DNA of 64,000 nt from Antilocapra americana (GCA_007570785.1 ML662442.1:63203392-63267391), one strand, 5' to 3'. Positions 37,499-49,141 are shown, numbered from the stretch's first letter. The notes: generated by a model not told the origin, from the sequence alone. A program made the numbers and translations.

Positions 37499-37510
37499 GT
37501 ACCACTTGTA

Positions 37511-38410
37511 ATGGCAACAGAAAGCTTCAGATACGTAAGAATAAATTTAACAAAAGAGATGCAAGACCTCTACATGACAATGATAGAACACTGAAGAAGG
37601 ATATTAAAGAAGATCCAGAGAAATGAAGAGAGATACTTTGTTCTTGGGTTGGAAGCCTTGATATTGTGAAGATATTGTCTCTCACCAAATTGATGTATAT
37701 TCAGTGATAATTCTAGTCTAAATCCTAGCATTTTTTTTTTACAAGCCTGCCCTAAAATTAGCAGTGCAAAGGGGTAAGGATAGTCAAGGCAATCTTGAAA
37801 AAGATCTAGATCACAGACATCAGTACACTTATAAAGTGGGGGTTATTAAAATCCGTGGATTGGTATAAAGAGACCAGTGGAACAGAATCAGAAATCTTTA
37901 GTAGCACATTTATATATATTTTTAGGTTGGAACTGTAGTACAACAGGGAAAGGATTTCTTTTCATCCAGTCATGGTTGGGCAGTTAGAAATCCATGTGGA
38001 AGAAAACCATGGATATTGATCTTTACCATACACAATAATGCCATTTGCAGTACCATAAATGGACCCAGAGATACTGTTTAAGGAAATCAGACAAGGGAAA
38101 AAAAAAAAACCCATATGACATCCCTTATATGCGTAATCTAGAAAGAAATGATACAAATGAACTTAATTAAAAAATAAAAACAGACTCACAGACTTAGAGA
38201 ACAGCCTTATATTAATCAGCAGGGAAGGAGGAAAGGAAAGGATAGTTAGGGAGTTTGGGATCCACATGTACACACTGCTGTATTTAAAATGGATAACCAG
38301 TGAACCCACTGTATAGCTCAGGGAACTCTGCTAGATGTCATGTGGCAGCTTGGATGGGAGGAGAGTTGGGGGGAGAATAGATACATGTATAGGTAAAAAA
38401 ATTTTTAATA
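37511..38410 (+). mobile_element. L1 ORF2 3' end and 3' UTR
   Basis: Decayed ORF2 text around TACGTAAGAATAAATTTAAC and AGACCTCTACATGACAATGA, then the ruminant L1 3' UTR (ACTGTATAGCTCAGGGAACT). Multiple stops; non-functional. Confidence 0.75.
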
Positions 38411-38479
38411 TATAAACTCGTTTTATAGTAACTAAAAAAAGATTGTCAGCTTTGTTATCAGACAGTCACAGCTGTAACC

Positions 38480-38955
38480 ACAGGTGTACCACAGCACACT
38501 TACTAAAATGGATTCAACGAGAAAGACAGTACATGTCGATGAGAGTATGAACATCTGGAATACTTTTACACCATTAGTAGGTGTGTACTGTACAGCTGTT
38601 TTGGAAAACTGGAAGAATTTGCTGAGGCTTAAAGTACACAAATGCTATGTCCACAAAGCCCCGCTCTTCAGTATATATGCAACAGAAAGGTGCACCTATA
38701 TTCAAAAAAAGACATATACAGGAGCGTTCACAGCAGCACTGTTGGTCCTAGCCAAAACTTAAGAGACAACTAAAGTGTTCATCAGCTCCAAATTAATTGT
38801 GAAATAGTCATAACAATGAAAAGCCATACAGCAAAGAGCAGGTCAGCTACAACTACATATAGCAATGTGGATGAATTGCATGAACTGTTGAGAGAAAAAA
38901 AGCCAAGATACCAAGTGGAATTTTCATCAAACTGCAGTTCAGAACCAGGGCAAAA
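38480..38955 (+). mobile_element. Old L1 3' fragment
   Basis: Contains the late ORF2 blocks TATGCAACAGAAAGGTGCAC, GTTCACAGCAGCACTGTTGG and AGCAATGTGGATGAATTGCA in L1 order but with many changes. Confidence 0.65.
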
Positions 38956-39829
38956 AGCAGTGGTGTGAGAAGGTGGGGAAGTGGTTTCTTTGTGGCAAGG
39001 GGTATGATTGCAGGGGATTCTAGGTGTGCTGCCCCTTCTGTTTCTAGCTGAGCTGGTGTGGGTAGAGGGCAGAATTAAGTGGGAGGGAGGTACCTTTTTT
39101 CTGAAGAGCTTTGAGTTAAGTAGTTTTTGGCAAAGATTTATTTTCTAAAGGCTCTTAGGAGATAATGATTGACAAACTCTGTCAAGAGTCCCAAGGACAA
39201 ATAATCATTTATTAAAAAGGCTGTTTTAGAAGAGTAGGAGAAAACTAGGTTTGGATAAAAGCATTTGCATTTCTGCTTTTTTATTGCCATATCATATTCA
39301 TTTTAAAAAAAGATAAGGTGGCTGTTTAAAAAGTCAGTGTAGTTAGTAAATAGAAATTGGAAGAACAAAGCAGAGATGAGATAAAAGGAGAGAACGGGTA
39401 TGGTATCTACAGGGTAATCTCAGTAGATGGACTTGAGCATACGTCTTTCCTCTTACTTCCAGGACATCCAGAGGCAAAAGAGAACCAACTGTAATTTCCT
39501 AGGTTGAGAGTTATTTTCTTTGTCACTAAAGCTCAAATGCAGATTTCGTCCCTAAAGCATTAAAAAGGCAACATTGAATGATGTAATGGCGCACGTCTTC
39601 AGTAATGACATGACAAATGTGTCAATTGAGTTTTAGGTTGTTTCTTATGATGACCTTCAGTAAAAACGAAGAAAGTGTAATTACCCAGGGAATGTAATGT
39701 TGAACCAGTGCTTTTACCTAGTATTCCTGCCACTTGTGGTTTGGGGGTGGCATATAGCATTTGAGGTTTTTTTCCTTTTTTGGGGGGCTACTTTTCAGAG
39801 AGTGCATTCACATTGTTTCTGTCAACCAG

Positions 39830-39999
39830 GTGCCCGGGAAGAAAGCAGCATACAGCAGGCACAGCGTCGGTCAGCCGTCTTCCTGTCCTTTAAGTCCCCA
39901 ATTCCGTGTCTGCCCCTGCGCTGGGAGCAGCAGAGCAAACTTCTTCCCACAGTGGCCGGCATTCCTGCCAGTAAAGTTTCTAAATGGAGTACGGATGAG
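39830..39999 (+). CDS. L3MBTL3: L3MBTL3 coding exon: linker and start of SAM domain
   Basis: Completes a glycine and then reads AREESSIQQAQRRSAVFLSF, continues through CLPLRWEQQSKLLPTVAG and ends at KVSKWSTDE. The KWSTDEV segment is the first helix of the SAM domain, a protein-interaction module. Acceptor CAACCAG, donor GAG|GTAGAT. It is almost identical to human. Confidence 0.96.
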
Positions 40000-40217
40000 G
40001 TAGATTTTACTTTCTTTGTCTGCCAGGGACCTGACCTAGGAGTACCGGCTTAAGGAGTGGGCAACATGAATGCATATGGGGCTTAGTCTTTTTTTCTAAA
40101 AGAGAAGAAATTATTCTGAGAGAAACAATGAAAACATAGGTTGGATATTTGGAACCTGTACCAGTTAGATTCTGGCTTCTGTTTCAGAACTGGAATGTTG
40201 ATCTTATTTTTTAACAG
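40000..40217 (+). other. L3MBTL3: L3MBTL3 intron (218 bp)
   Basis: Short intron within the SAM-coding region, GT at 40000 and AG at 40217. No features seen. Confidence 0.85.
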
Positions 40218-40280
40218 GTGTCAGAATTCATACAGAGCTTACCCGGATGTGAAGAACATGGAAAGGTATTTAAAGATGAA
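40218..40280 (+). CDS. L3MBTL3: L3MBTL3 coding exon: SAM domain middle
   Basis: Exactly 21 codons in phase 0, reading VSEFIQSLPGCEEHGKVFKD plus E. These are helices 1-3 of the SAM domain. Because it is a multiple of three, skipping would keep the frame but destroy the SAM fold. Acceptor TTAACAG, donor GTAAGTGT. Confidence 0.96.
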
Positions 40281-42189
40281 GTAAGTGTTCAACTGAACTG
40301 CAGTATGTTTCTTAATGGGGGACACAGCACTGAAATGCTGTGAATAGTGAAATATTCTAAATTGGCAGAGGAGGGAAGAGATGGGGTATGTTGAAATTGA
40401 CCAAGTGATACTGTTGCCTCACAAGCAGCCTTAATCAATTGTATACAGACATGTAAGATGAGGAGTAAAGGAAATGTTTGTACCATTTTATGATTCCCCA
40501 CAGCAGTAGCACTAAACTCATTACTTAAAAAAAAAACACAAAACTTACTAGCATACGTTTGTATAGTATATAGCACAGAAACAAACCAAAGCAAGAAATA
40601 AGCAATGTTTCATTTTTAATAAAGTAAAATTAGCTTCCATTCTTTAATTTTCAAGTGTCATTTTAACACCAAGATTCAAGATTAACTTCATTTGATGCTT
40701 ATAATTAATATTACCATTATTGCTAAAACAGTCCCTTAGATCTTATACATTTCTCAGTGTTGTTTATACTAACTGACATGCATTACATCTATTACCATCT
40801 GCTGTTGGAAGATTATTTTACTAGTTGTTTTCATCTGCCTGCCCAAAACTTCAATGTAAGGGGTGATTAATAATGATACCACCTCTAGTGAGCATTAGGA
40901 CAAAAAGGAATTCGACTTCTAACTACACTAGAAGCCGGAGACTCTTTTCAGTAGAGACCTTTAAAAATAAGCCGCTTGCCTGTCAGCTCCTCCAAGCTGA
41001 ACAGTCCATTATCACGTGATCTTGGCTCCCAGAAGGTACAGTGAGGACTAAGTCATCTCAGAAGCTTTTGACCCACATCTGCTGTCTGCAGTAATAAGTT
41101 ATCTGGTTTGTGCCTGTGTTTAGCTTCCACTGTTCAAAATTGCACTTTTTCTGTTAAAAACATCGCAACAGAGTAAGAATGTCGGGACTGCCAAGAATTC
41201 AGCCACCAGTCGCCAGTGTCAATATACTATTAGCTATCATTTATTCTTTAGGTGGATGCCTGTGAAAATGCACAAGGATCTGGTTTTCATCAGCCTTTTT
41301 CTGACTTATGTTCTTATTTCAGAAATGTTCTGTCTTCTTTCTAGTGGATCTTTAATTTGCAGTTACTCAGATTTTGAGCTTCTTAAGGCCCAAGTCTTAA
41401 GTGTCTTTGTGTTACTCTCAGTCGATTTTCCGTCCCTAAGCAGACTTATATACCTGCAGGGAGCAATTGTTCTTTCTTTGAAAGAACCTTTGAAAATGAT
41501 GTGACAATTTTAAAAATAAATTTCTAGTACATATATTTTATAAACACTACTTTTGGTTCTGTTGATATCTAGACAGTCCATATAGATTGCTCTGTTATTT
41601 AGGTAAAATAAGATTCAAATTCACATATGTTATTTCTTGGAATAACTTCTTTCTTCATATTATCTTTGGAGACGGTCCTCAGGCACCACCCAGATAGCCT
41701 CAGAGACAGAGCCTTCTTTTGAAGAATGAGGCAGTGAATATTCTCTGTTCATGTGTCATTCATACGTACATTCCACTCTCCATTCAGCCTGTGAACTCTT
41801 GTTAAATTCCTTCCATGTGTATGTTACTACATGTGATGCTCTGGTGAGAGGGTTAATTCAGAAGTAATAGGACACGATCCTTGCTCTCAAATGTCTCACC
41901 AGGTCTCACCAGGTCAGCAGGCGTGGGATTTGAGTCCTAGACAAAAACCAGAAAGCAAATCTAAAGTCTTGTAATTCATCTCTGAAAAGCAAAAAAGTGC
42001 AGGTGTGGGCTCTTATCTGAAACCATCCTTGACTTCTGTTTCTCTCAGACACTCCACATTTAATCAGCTGAAAAACCCTGTTGGGTGTATGGTCAGAGTC
42101 CCTGTCATCTGCCAGTTGGATTAAAGCAGTAACTTCTAGCCAGCCACCTTGCTCCCACTTCTGCCCTTCTATAATTTATTTCCATCATA

Positions 42190-42960
42190 GCTGGGCTGAT
42201 TCTGCTAGAGCGTTAAGTCAGATCACATCTCTCCTCAGTTCAGATCCTTCTGGTAGTTAAATCAGCGCAGGGCTACAGTCTGAGACTCCGTGGCCTCTCT
42301 CACCATCTGACCTCTCTGTCCTCTGCCCCCTGCTGACGCTGTTCCACACACAGACCTCCTGGCGGTTCCTCGCATTTTCAGGCACACTCCAGCTTTGCTG
42401 TCTGTCCGGCCTGCTCTTCCTCTAGGGGTTCACATGGCTTGCTCCACTTCTCATGTCCCATCGTGACTGTCTTCCTTCAGGCTGCCACCTCCCGCCCCGG
42501 ACCCCACTGCCCACTCACATCCTCGACCAGCAGTGTTCTCATAGCTCTGATCAGCTTTTGGAATTAGTGATTCTAATTAATTTGCTTGTTATGGTTTTTC
42601 TTACAGTCTGCCTCTTACTCCTAAAATGTAAACTGTACAAGGAGGTTTTGTTTTTATCTGTTTTAGTCTCTGCTATATGCCCAGGCTCAAGAATAATACT
42701 TAGAATATGTGCTCATTCGTGACTATTTGTGACCGCAGGGAGTGTAGCCCACCAGGCTCCTCTGTCCATGGGGTTTCTCCAGGCAAGAATACTGCAGTGG
42801 GTTGCCATTTCCTCCTCCAGGATCTTCCCTTCCCAGAGGTCAAACCTAGGTCTCTTGCCTCTGCTGAATTGGCAGGCAGGTTCTTTACCACTAGCACCAC
42901 CTGGGAAGCCCATTTAAAATACAATGGGTACTTAATAAGTTTTTGTTGAATGAATATATT
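42190..42960 (+). repeat. L2 LINE 3' end, interrupted by a SINE
   Basis: L2 order: AGTCAGATCACATCTCTCC, CTTCTGGTAGTTAAATCAGC, CTCTCACCATCTGACCTCTC, GTAAACTGTACAAGGAGG. After the SINE it resumes with GGGTACTTAATAAGTTTTTG and the TTGAATGAATAT terminus. Confidence 0.78.
42713..42911 (-). mobile_element. Bov-tA SINE, antisense, inside L2
   Basis: CTCATTCGTGACTATTTGTG, then CTCCAGGCAAGAATACTGC, and ending ACTAGCACCACCTGGGAAGC. Inserted near the 3' end of the L2. Confidence 0.92.
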
Positions 42961-43549
42961 CATCCCTTTACACTCTGAGAAAGACATTCAAAGAGCAGGT
43001 CGCTGTAATTTGTGGAGTTAGATCATTGGAAGAGAACCGCGAGTGCATGAGTGAAAAGAGGAATGAAACGGGAGGCAAGAACCGCAAGTTCCAAGTCCTC
43101 CTTCAGAGTTTTGGGCCTTTAGCAAGATACTTCATCTCTGGAGTTAGACCAGTTTATATGTATTATGAAAACACAAACAAAAAGTAAGCACAGCAATATA
43201 TCGCAGTAATTGCTCATTTTAGAAAGTCGTTTCTTAATTTACTTCTTTCCATCTGAGGTTATCCTTATGGCTATACATCAAAGCAGTTTGTGAGAAATCC
43301 ACTTTCCTGTGAGTTGATTTTTAGATGAATAAATTTGACTTTGCTCACAGTCCCCATTTGGAGGTGTTACTGCATATAAGAAAGATCTACTTATCAGGAA
43401 ATGTTTGTACACCTGAATCCCTGTCTGTGCTGTTCTTGTGTTGCATGTAGAAAACAGCTGATAATTTAACCTTGAATATGTCCCACGACCCCCCACAACC
43501 CTGTGTCCAATCAAGTCACAATCTTTTGTCTTTTTTCCTCCCCTTTTAG

Positions 43550-43693
43550 CAAATTGATGGAGAGGCATTTCTGCTTATGACCCAAACAGACATTGTGAAA
43601 ATTATGAGCATTAAGTTGGGCCCAGCGCTCAAAATTTTCAACTCTATCTTGATGTTCAAAGCCGCAGAGAAGAACTCTCACAATGAACTTTGA
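43550..43693 (+). CDS. L3MBTL3: L3MBTL3 terminal coding exon: SAM domain end and stop
   Basis: 47 codons and TGA, starting QIDGEAFLLMTQTDIVKIMS and including KLGPALKIFNSILMFKAAEK, ending NSHNEL. This holds the end-helix surface of the SAM domain (LGPALKI), used by SAM domains for head-to-tail pairing; in this family it supports interactions with other SAM proteins. The ending matches the human protein. Confidence 0.97.
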   Translation, partial: QIDGEAFLLMTQTDIVKIMSIKLGPALKIFNSILMFKAAEKNSHNEL

Positions 43694-43955
43694 AGGTGGT
43701 GAATTTTGAATACCATCAGCTTTCTGCTTTAAAGCTCATATTTTACTCAAAGCACAAAGACAGTTGTAACTTCTAAGTGAGAAGTCTCCAAAAATCTAAA
43801 GAGCAATGCTGTCAGATTATTTATATTACTCAAGAGACAATATATATGAATTCTTACAAAAGTGCTTGAGCTTTTAACCAGGTACTGTCTAACAACAGTC
43901 ATCTTTCGGTTCTGTTCACTGAGCTAAATTTATCTTTGTAAATCTTTTTGAGGCT

Positions 43956-44006
43956 GGGGGGTGGGGGGAAGGGGGACTTCATTAATTATTTATGGTAAAA
44001 GGGGGG
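43956..44006 (+). promoter_or_regulatory. G-run cluster in the 3' UTR (possible G-quadruplex)
   Basis: Sense-strand G runs of six (43956), six (43963), five (43971) and six (44001). The first three are separated by only one or two bases. The pattern can satisfy a four-tract G-quadruplex in RNA or DNA; folding is not shown by sequence alone. Confidence 0.6.
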
Positions 44007-45358
44007 CAAAGTAAGAACTTTTGGCATTTTGTAAACATTGTTGAATTCTCTTTCATGTACACTGTTTCTTTTTCAATACTTTCAGGAACCTTTTTTATAT
44101 AATCAAACTTCAACTTAAACCAAATTAGTCAAAACCTGGCTCAGTTTAGCCAGTGGGACTGTTATCTGTATTGTTAATTCTGTGCCATATTTTGAATTGC
44201 AACATTATGCTAAGTATAACTTTGCAAGTCATGATATTGCCTAACTGCTTGTCCTGATTCATTGAGGCTGAATAGTTGTAAAAATTACCTTCCTTTAAAT
44301 CAGTGTTTTTACTTTTGCACGCAGATATGAAATGTTTAACAAATTACTTTCACCAGCATCTTGACTATAATTACCAAAAACATGTATATAAATAATGGAA
44401 TTAAAAAATAAAATATATAAACATAAATAAGGTGATGTATTTGAATGGCATCAGTCTCATACGTTGTGGTGCCCTGTGTGTTTACAGGACTCCAGTGATA
44501 TCAAAGGAATATACAGTTATATTTGAAGGGGGTGCTGTTTGTATGATCCTGAACTATTTATGAGATTATATTGAGCTTTTCTCTGATTGTCATTGAAATA
44601 ACTGTGGTGCTTTGCAGAGGTGAAGGGATCGTTCTGTCGATGTAAATACTAATCCCAAAAGAGCTCTGTCTTAGACCTTGCAGTGTCCTCCAAACCCAAA
44701 GGTTTTCTTCAACATTGGCTAAAGAGAGAGTGTATAGATTTTACTGAAGAGGCAAGATTTGAGGGAGCAACCCCAGTTGAGGCAAACATTCTAAATGCTC
44801 ACAGATCAGGGAAGTGAATTCCTAAAGCTCCGTTTTGGAGAGATCCTTTTCTCCTTAGAAGTGTTTGCCTCAGTGTAGACGCGTACAGATGCACTTTAAC
44901 TGAAAGTCCTTGATTACCTGTAAACTGAGAGCTGGTAGTGTTTCTTTTGCAAGAATGCATTTCCAATGCAAAAGGTAAATTATTTTATCAGCCTATGTAT
45001 GTAACTTCTATTTCTAGGATTGGATATTTATCCAAGGACTATTTTAAAAGTAGAAAGTAAGTTTGTAGCATGTTGTCTGAATTCTGAGGAAAGTTTCACC
45101 TTTCTCTGTAGTTGCTCTCATTTTTTCTCATGTAGGATTCCCTTGGTATCTGCCCTTCCCCACACCCTGTTGGAAGTCTGTAGGGGTCCTTTGCTTTTGT
45201 CGTAATTCAAGGTAAAACAGGGCCCATGACGTCTGCCATGGCCCCTTCATTTCTTTGCATGAGTCTGCTTAAATAAAGTTTTTCTTTGCTAGTTTTTATT
45301 TTCTTTATGTTTTGTTCAGAGTTTGTACTTTCAAGTTGCACTTGTTATACCTGACATG

Positions 45359-45364
45359 AATAAA
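45359..45364 (+). promoter_or_regulatory. L3MBTL3: Likely distal poly(A) signal of L3MBTL3
   Basis: AATAAA, closely preceded by another at 45272-45277 with T/GT-rich sequence downstream of that one. A proximal AATAAA lies at 44407-44412. Which is used cannot be told from sequence. Confidence 0.55.
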
Positions 45365-46299
45365 ATAAACTCTTAATTGCAGATACCTTTTTTACATATG
45401 TATGACTCTTAAAAATAGAAGGTTTGAATGAGAGCAGGAGTAATATCAAACATAAGGCATTAGATAGCTGTGTAATGGAGCTGTAGGATTCAGAGCTGTT
45501 TGTCAAGCTGTGTCCCGGATGATGTGAAGAGTGACAAAAAGGAAGAAAAAAATTTAAAAATGTTATTGTTAGGTCAAGTAGGGTTCACACACTGAAGACT
45601 TATTTTTTAAAGCATGTGTTGTTAAAAAAAGAGAGAGAGAGCCTTTAAATCTTACTGAAAACATCCACTCATTCTGAGAAGCATGTTATTTGTGTTCGAG
45701 GCAAGATACTAAGCATCCCTGTTAGGGTGGAACAGTCTACCAAAAGAAGTGGAAAGCTTTCACCATTCCATCCCTGGGATATGCTCTAAGAATGGACTGA
45801 GTTTTAACAGAGGAAATAGGGAGCCCATGGTGACAGGGAGGTCCCTGAAATGAGAGAAGCAGCTTTGAGGTAAGACAAAAGCGAGAGCTGAGAAATGTGG
45901 AACTTGACAGGACCTTCCCATCAGAAGGCATTTCAAAAACTTAGAAATACTCTATAAGCCAAAGGAGTCCTGCCTGGAGGTTAACGTATAATCCCAGGCT
46001 GCCATTTTGCAACTCTTGGGTTCAGTGGATTCAGCCTCCAAAGAAAATAGGGTTAGGTTGGTCAAGCAATATTGAATATTTATTTGTCAAGTGGCATGGC
46101 CATGCTGGGCACTGGAAGTAGATACACCACTGAAAGAATGGATGTTATGGGACTCTGCCCTCACAGTCAGCTCATGTCTGTCATGTTCAAAGCCAAACTT
46201 CACTGCAGTTTACCTGCAGCTAGCTCCACCTCTCTCTCCCCACCCCCAGCCCAAAGGAGCAAAGAGAGGCTTTATTCAAGGCTAACTCATAAAAAAAAA

Positions 46300-46928
46300 G
46301 GTAATACACAATTGAAAGAGACATGTGTACCAGAGTATTCATTGCAGCACTGTTTACAATAGCTAGGATATGGAAGCAATCTAGATGTCCATCAGCAGAT
46401 GAATGGATAAGAAAGCTGTGGTACATATACACAATGGAATTACTCAGCTATTAAAAAGAGTCCATTTGAATCAGTTCTAACGAGATGGATGAAACTGGAG
46501 CCTATTATACAGAGTGAAGTAAATATCAGAAAGAAAAACACCAATACAGTATATTAACGCATATATATGGAATTTAGAAAGATGGTAATGATGACCCTAT
46601 ATATGAGACAGCAAAAGAGACACAGATGTAAAGAACAGACTTTTGGACTCTGCGAGAAGGTGAGGGTGGGATGATTTGAGAGAATAGCATTGAAACATGT
46701 ATATTACCATGTATGAAATAGATTGCCAGTCCAGGTTCAATGCATGAGACAGCGTGCTCGGGGCTGGTGCACTGGGATGACCCTGAGGGATGGGATGGGG
46801 AGGGAGGTGGGAGGTGGGTTCAGGATGGGGAACATATGTACGCCCATGGCTGATTCGTGTGAATGTATGGCAAAAACCACTACAATATCGTAATTAGCCT
46901 CCAGTTAAAATAAATTAAGTAATTTACC
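46300..46928 (+). mobile_element. Ruminant L1 3' end, 5'-truncated, nested in an older L1
   Basis: Late ORF2 sequence (CATTGCAGCACTGTTTACAA, TAGATGTCCATCAGCAGATG) followed by the 3' UTR (GGGATGGGATGGGGAGGGAG, CATGGCTGATTCGTGTGAAT) and an A-rich end. Flanked by the direct repeat AAAAAAAGGTAATAC at about 46293-46307 and 46930-46943. Confidence 0.88.
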
Positions 46929-46929
46929 A

Positions 46930-47262
46930 AAAAAAGGTAATACAAATGAAACATATTTACAAAACAAAGGCTCATAGACTTAGAAAGCAAATTTATGGTT
47001 ACCAAAGGAGAAAGGTGAGGGGAGAGATAAATTGGGAGTTCAGGACTGATGTATACACAGTGCTATATTTAAAATAGTTAACCAACAAGGTCCTACTGTA
47101 TAGCGCAGGGAACTCTGCTCAATATTCTATAATAACCTAAGTGGGAAAATTGAAAACAGATACATGTGTATGTATAACTGAGTCACTTGGCTGTACACCT
47201 GAAACTAACACATTATTAATCAACTATACTCCAATCCAAAGTAAAAGAAGGAAAAATAAAAA
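46930..47262 (+). mobile_element. Older L1 3' UTR fragment
   Basis: L1 3' UTR blocks ACCAACAAGGTCCTACTGTA, CGCAGGGAACTCTGCTCAAT, GTACACCTGAAACTAACACA and CAACTATACTCCAATCC. Its left edge carries the target site of the L1 at 46300. Confidence 0.85.
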
Positions 47263-48277
47263 AGGCCAGCTATAGAGATTGTGGACCTCCAAGGGAAAGG
47301 ACTCTTAAAATTTGGTAAATTCATTCTGGAGAAGAGGAACAAGATTGTGAAACTTAAAACATTGGAGTGGGGGAGGAGAATAATTGGTAGAAATAAAAGA
47401 AACTTTATAAGGAACTAAAGGCACATCGAAGTGAAAGGAAAGAAATGGAAACTGTAGAAGAGGGACTAGTTATGCAGAAATGTACCAAATTGTTCTTACC
47501 CGTCCATTCTCATGTAAGCCGTGAATAATTGCAGAGGTAGCCAGCTGATCTCAAACTTTCTTTTTTCCCACTGACTTAAGCATTTTAATGAACAGTCAGA
47601 GATAAAGATACTAGTATTTCGCAGTATTTCTAGAGATGTGTTATAAAAATTTGTTCAATCATGTGAATCCTTCTTAAACTTAAAGTAATTGGATGCAATA
47701 ACCCAGAAAATGTCCATTGCACTGTGATGCCCCGTATTAGCACACTTACATTCTTCAGTCTTTTAAACCAATTAGTCCTTTCAAAACTAAATACCGTCAA
47801 GATTGTGATAATAGCAAGAGGCACCTTAAAACCATAATGTTCGATAAATTACAATGTGGAACTCTGGGCTGGATGAGGCACAGGACTAGGGCTCCTGAAA
47901 GAGACTGGAGAGCTGATCTAGGAAGGGCCTAACTTGGAAACTGGAAGCTGGGGCCCTGGGAGTGCAAAGCCAGGTTCTTATTACAGATCCAAACTAGCCC
48001 ATGGGGCAACCAAGGCATATGAGAACACTGGAGGTCAAAAGGAGGGAAAACCAGAAACCTTGTGGGGAGACAAGAACCAGCCATATCACTGTATCTCAAG
48101 GGAGGGAAGCAGAGGAAGAGGAACAAGTGTCACCGATGATCAAAACCTGTGCCAGCGAGACGGTCCAGCAGTGAGGAAACCTCAGGAATAGCCGCAGTTC
48201 TCAACAGATAGGATGGAAGGAAACCTAAACATCCTGCAGGGCACGTCAGCAAGCAGTTAGAAGAACTGGGGAGTTGT

Positions 48278-48500
48278 GTGCCATGCTGAGTCAGTTCAGC
48301 CGTGTCCGACTCTTTGCGACTCTGTGGGCCATAGCCCACCAGGCTCCTCCATCCATGGGGATTCTCCAGGCAAGAATACTGGAGTGGGTTGCTATTCTCT
48401 TCTCCAGGGGATCTTCCTGACCCAGGAATTGAACCTTTGTCTCTTAGCTATGTCTCCTGCATTGGCAGGGTGCGGTGGGGTTTACCACTAGCACCACCTG
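48278..48500 (-). mobile_element. Bov-tA SINE, antisense
   Basis: GCCATGCTGAGTCAGTTCAG, CTCCAGGCAAGAATACTGGA, CCAGGAATTGAACCTTTGTC, ending TTTACCACTAGCACCACCTG. Confidence 0.92.
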
Positions 48501-48595
48501 TACATCTTAAAATGCTCCAATTCAAAATGTTTCCAAACAATGCTCAAACCAAAGAGACAGAACCACAGGCCACAAATGTGCAGCTCCTGGGCATT

Positions 48596-48963
48596 CAGTT
48601 CAGTTCAATCGCTCAGTTGTGTCCAACTCTTTGTGACCCCATGGATGGCAGCACGCCAGGCTTCCCTGTCCATCACTAACTCCCAGAGCTTACTCAAACT
48701 CATGTCCATCGAGTCAGTGATGCGATCCAACCATCTCATCCTCTGTAATCCCCTTCTCCTCTGGCCTTCAGGGTCTTTCCCAATGAGCTGGATCTTAGCG
48801 TCAGGTGGCCTAAGTATTGGAGCTTCAGCTTCAGCATCAGCACTTCCAATGAAGGACTGATCTCCTTTAGGATTGACTGGTTGAATCTCCTTGCAGTCCA
48901 AGGGACTCTCAAGAGTCTTCTCCAACACCACAGTTCAAAAGCATCAATTCTTCGGCACTCCTA
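48596..48963 (-). mobile_element. BovB 3' end, antisense
   Basis: Complement of the BovB 3' terminus (CAGTTCAATCGCTCAGTTGT), then the C-terminal coding remains, e.g. minus-strand [20 protein letters not shown]. 5'-truncated. Confidence 0.9.
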
Positions 48964-49135
48964 GGCATTAAGTCTTTCAAAAGTGGACATAACTACCTTA
49001 AGTGCAAGTCATTCCCTAATTTGAAGGATTTTAAGAAAATGTGAAGCATAGTGTCTTTTAAAAACTAATGCCCCCAAGTGTTAACTTGGATTGGAATTTC
49101 TTAAAATTTGAAATAAACAGCTCTTTAAGTTGTAT

Positions 49136-49141
49136 TTTATT
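49136..49141 (-). promoter_or_regulatory. SAMD3: Likely SAMD3 poly(A) signal
   Basis: AATAAA on the minus strand (TTTATT on plus), about 180 bases past the stop codon, implying a short 3' UTR (49319 down to about 49115). No stronger signal is nearer the stop. Confidence 0.55.

Larger units (their letters stand above)
28246..39829 (+). other. L3MBTL3: L3MBTL3 intron (11.6 kb)
   Basis: Contains MIR pieces (29090, 29590, 34095), Bov-tA SINEs (29362 minus, 34246 minus), an old L1 (30030), an inverted BovB pair (31436 minus and 32738 plus), a complex SINE pair (36929-37498) and L1 3' ends (37511, 38480). 34460-36920 and 38960-39820 show nothing I recognise. Confidence 0.8.
40281..43549 (+). other. 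L3MBTL3: L3MBTL3 last intron (3.3 kb)
   Basis: Contains an L2 3' end (42190-42960) split by an antisense Bov-tA. 40281-42180 and 42960-43540 carry no element I recognise. The acceptor is a long pyrimidine run ending CCCTTTTAG. Confidence 0.8.
1..45380 (+). other. L3MBTL3: L3MBTL3 gene body, 3' portion (5' part outside window)
   Basis: Nine exons on the plus strand join in frame into the C-terminal ~339 residues of L3MBTL3, a nuclear Polycomb-related chromatin reader of about 780 residues in human. The family binds mono- and dimethylated lysine on histones and other proteins through MBT repeats. Exon lengths are 86, 111, 115, 103, 150, 80, 170, 63 and 144 (with stop) nt. Junction phases are mutually compatible and no exon contains an internal stop, so the gene looks functional. 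The promoter, the N-terminal zinc finger, MBT repeat 1 and most of MBT repeat 2 are upstream of the window. The end is placed just after the last strong AATAAA and is an estimate. Confidence 0.95.
43694..45380 (+). other. L3MBTL3: L3MBTL3 3' UTR
   Basis: Repeat-poor sequence following the stop and extending to the last strong poly(A) signal. Candidate signals are at 44407-44412, 45272-45277 and 45359-45364, so alternative 3' UTR lengths of about 0.75 and 1.6-1.7 kb are possible. It contains a G-rich cluster (43956-44006) and AT-rich stretches with ATTTA motifs. The end is inferred. Confidence 0.7.
45381..49135. other. Intergenic region between convergent L3MBTL3 and SAMD3
   Basis: About 3.8 kb between the two 3' ends. 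Holds an unassigned ancient repeat (46064-46290), two nested L1 3' ends (46300-47260), an antisense Bov-tA (48278) and an antisense BovB 3' end (48596). 45381-46060 and 47270-48270 show nothing I can identify. Confidence 0.7.

Noticed and set aside
39697..39829. Upstream part of the open frame covering the L3MBTL3 SAM-linker exon
   Set aside because: Intron read-through; the acceptor is at 39829 and the protein match begins after it.
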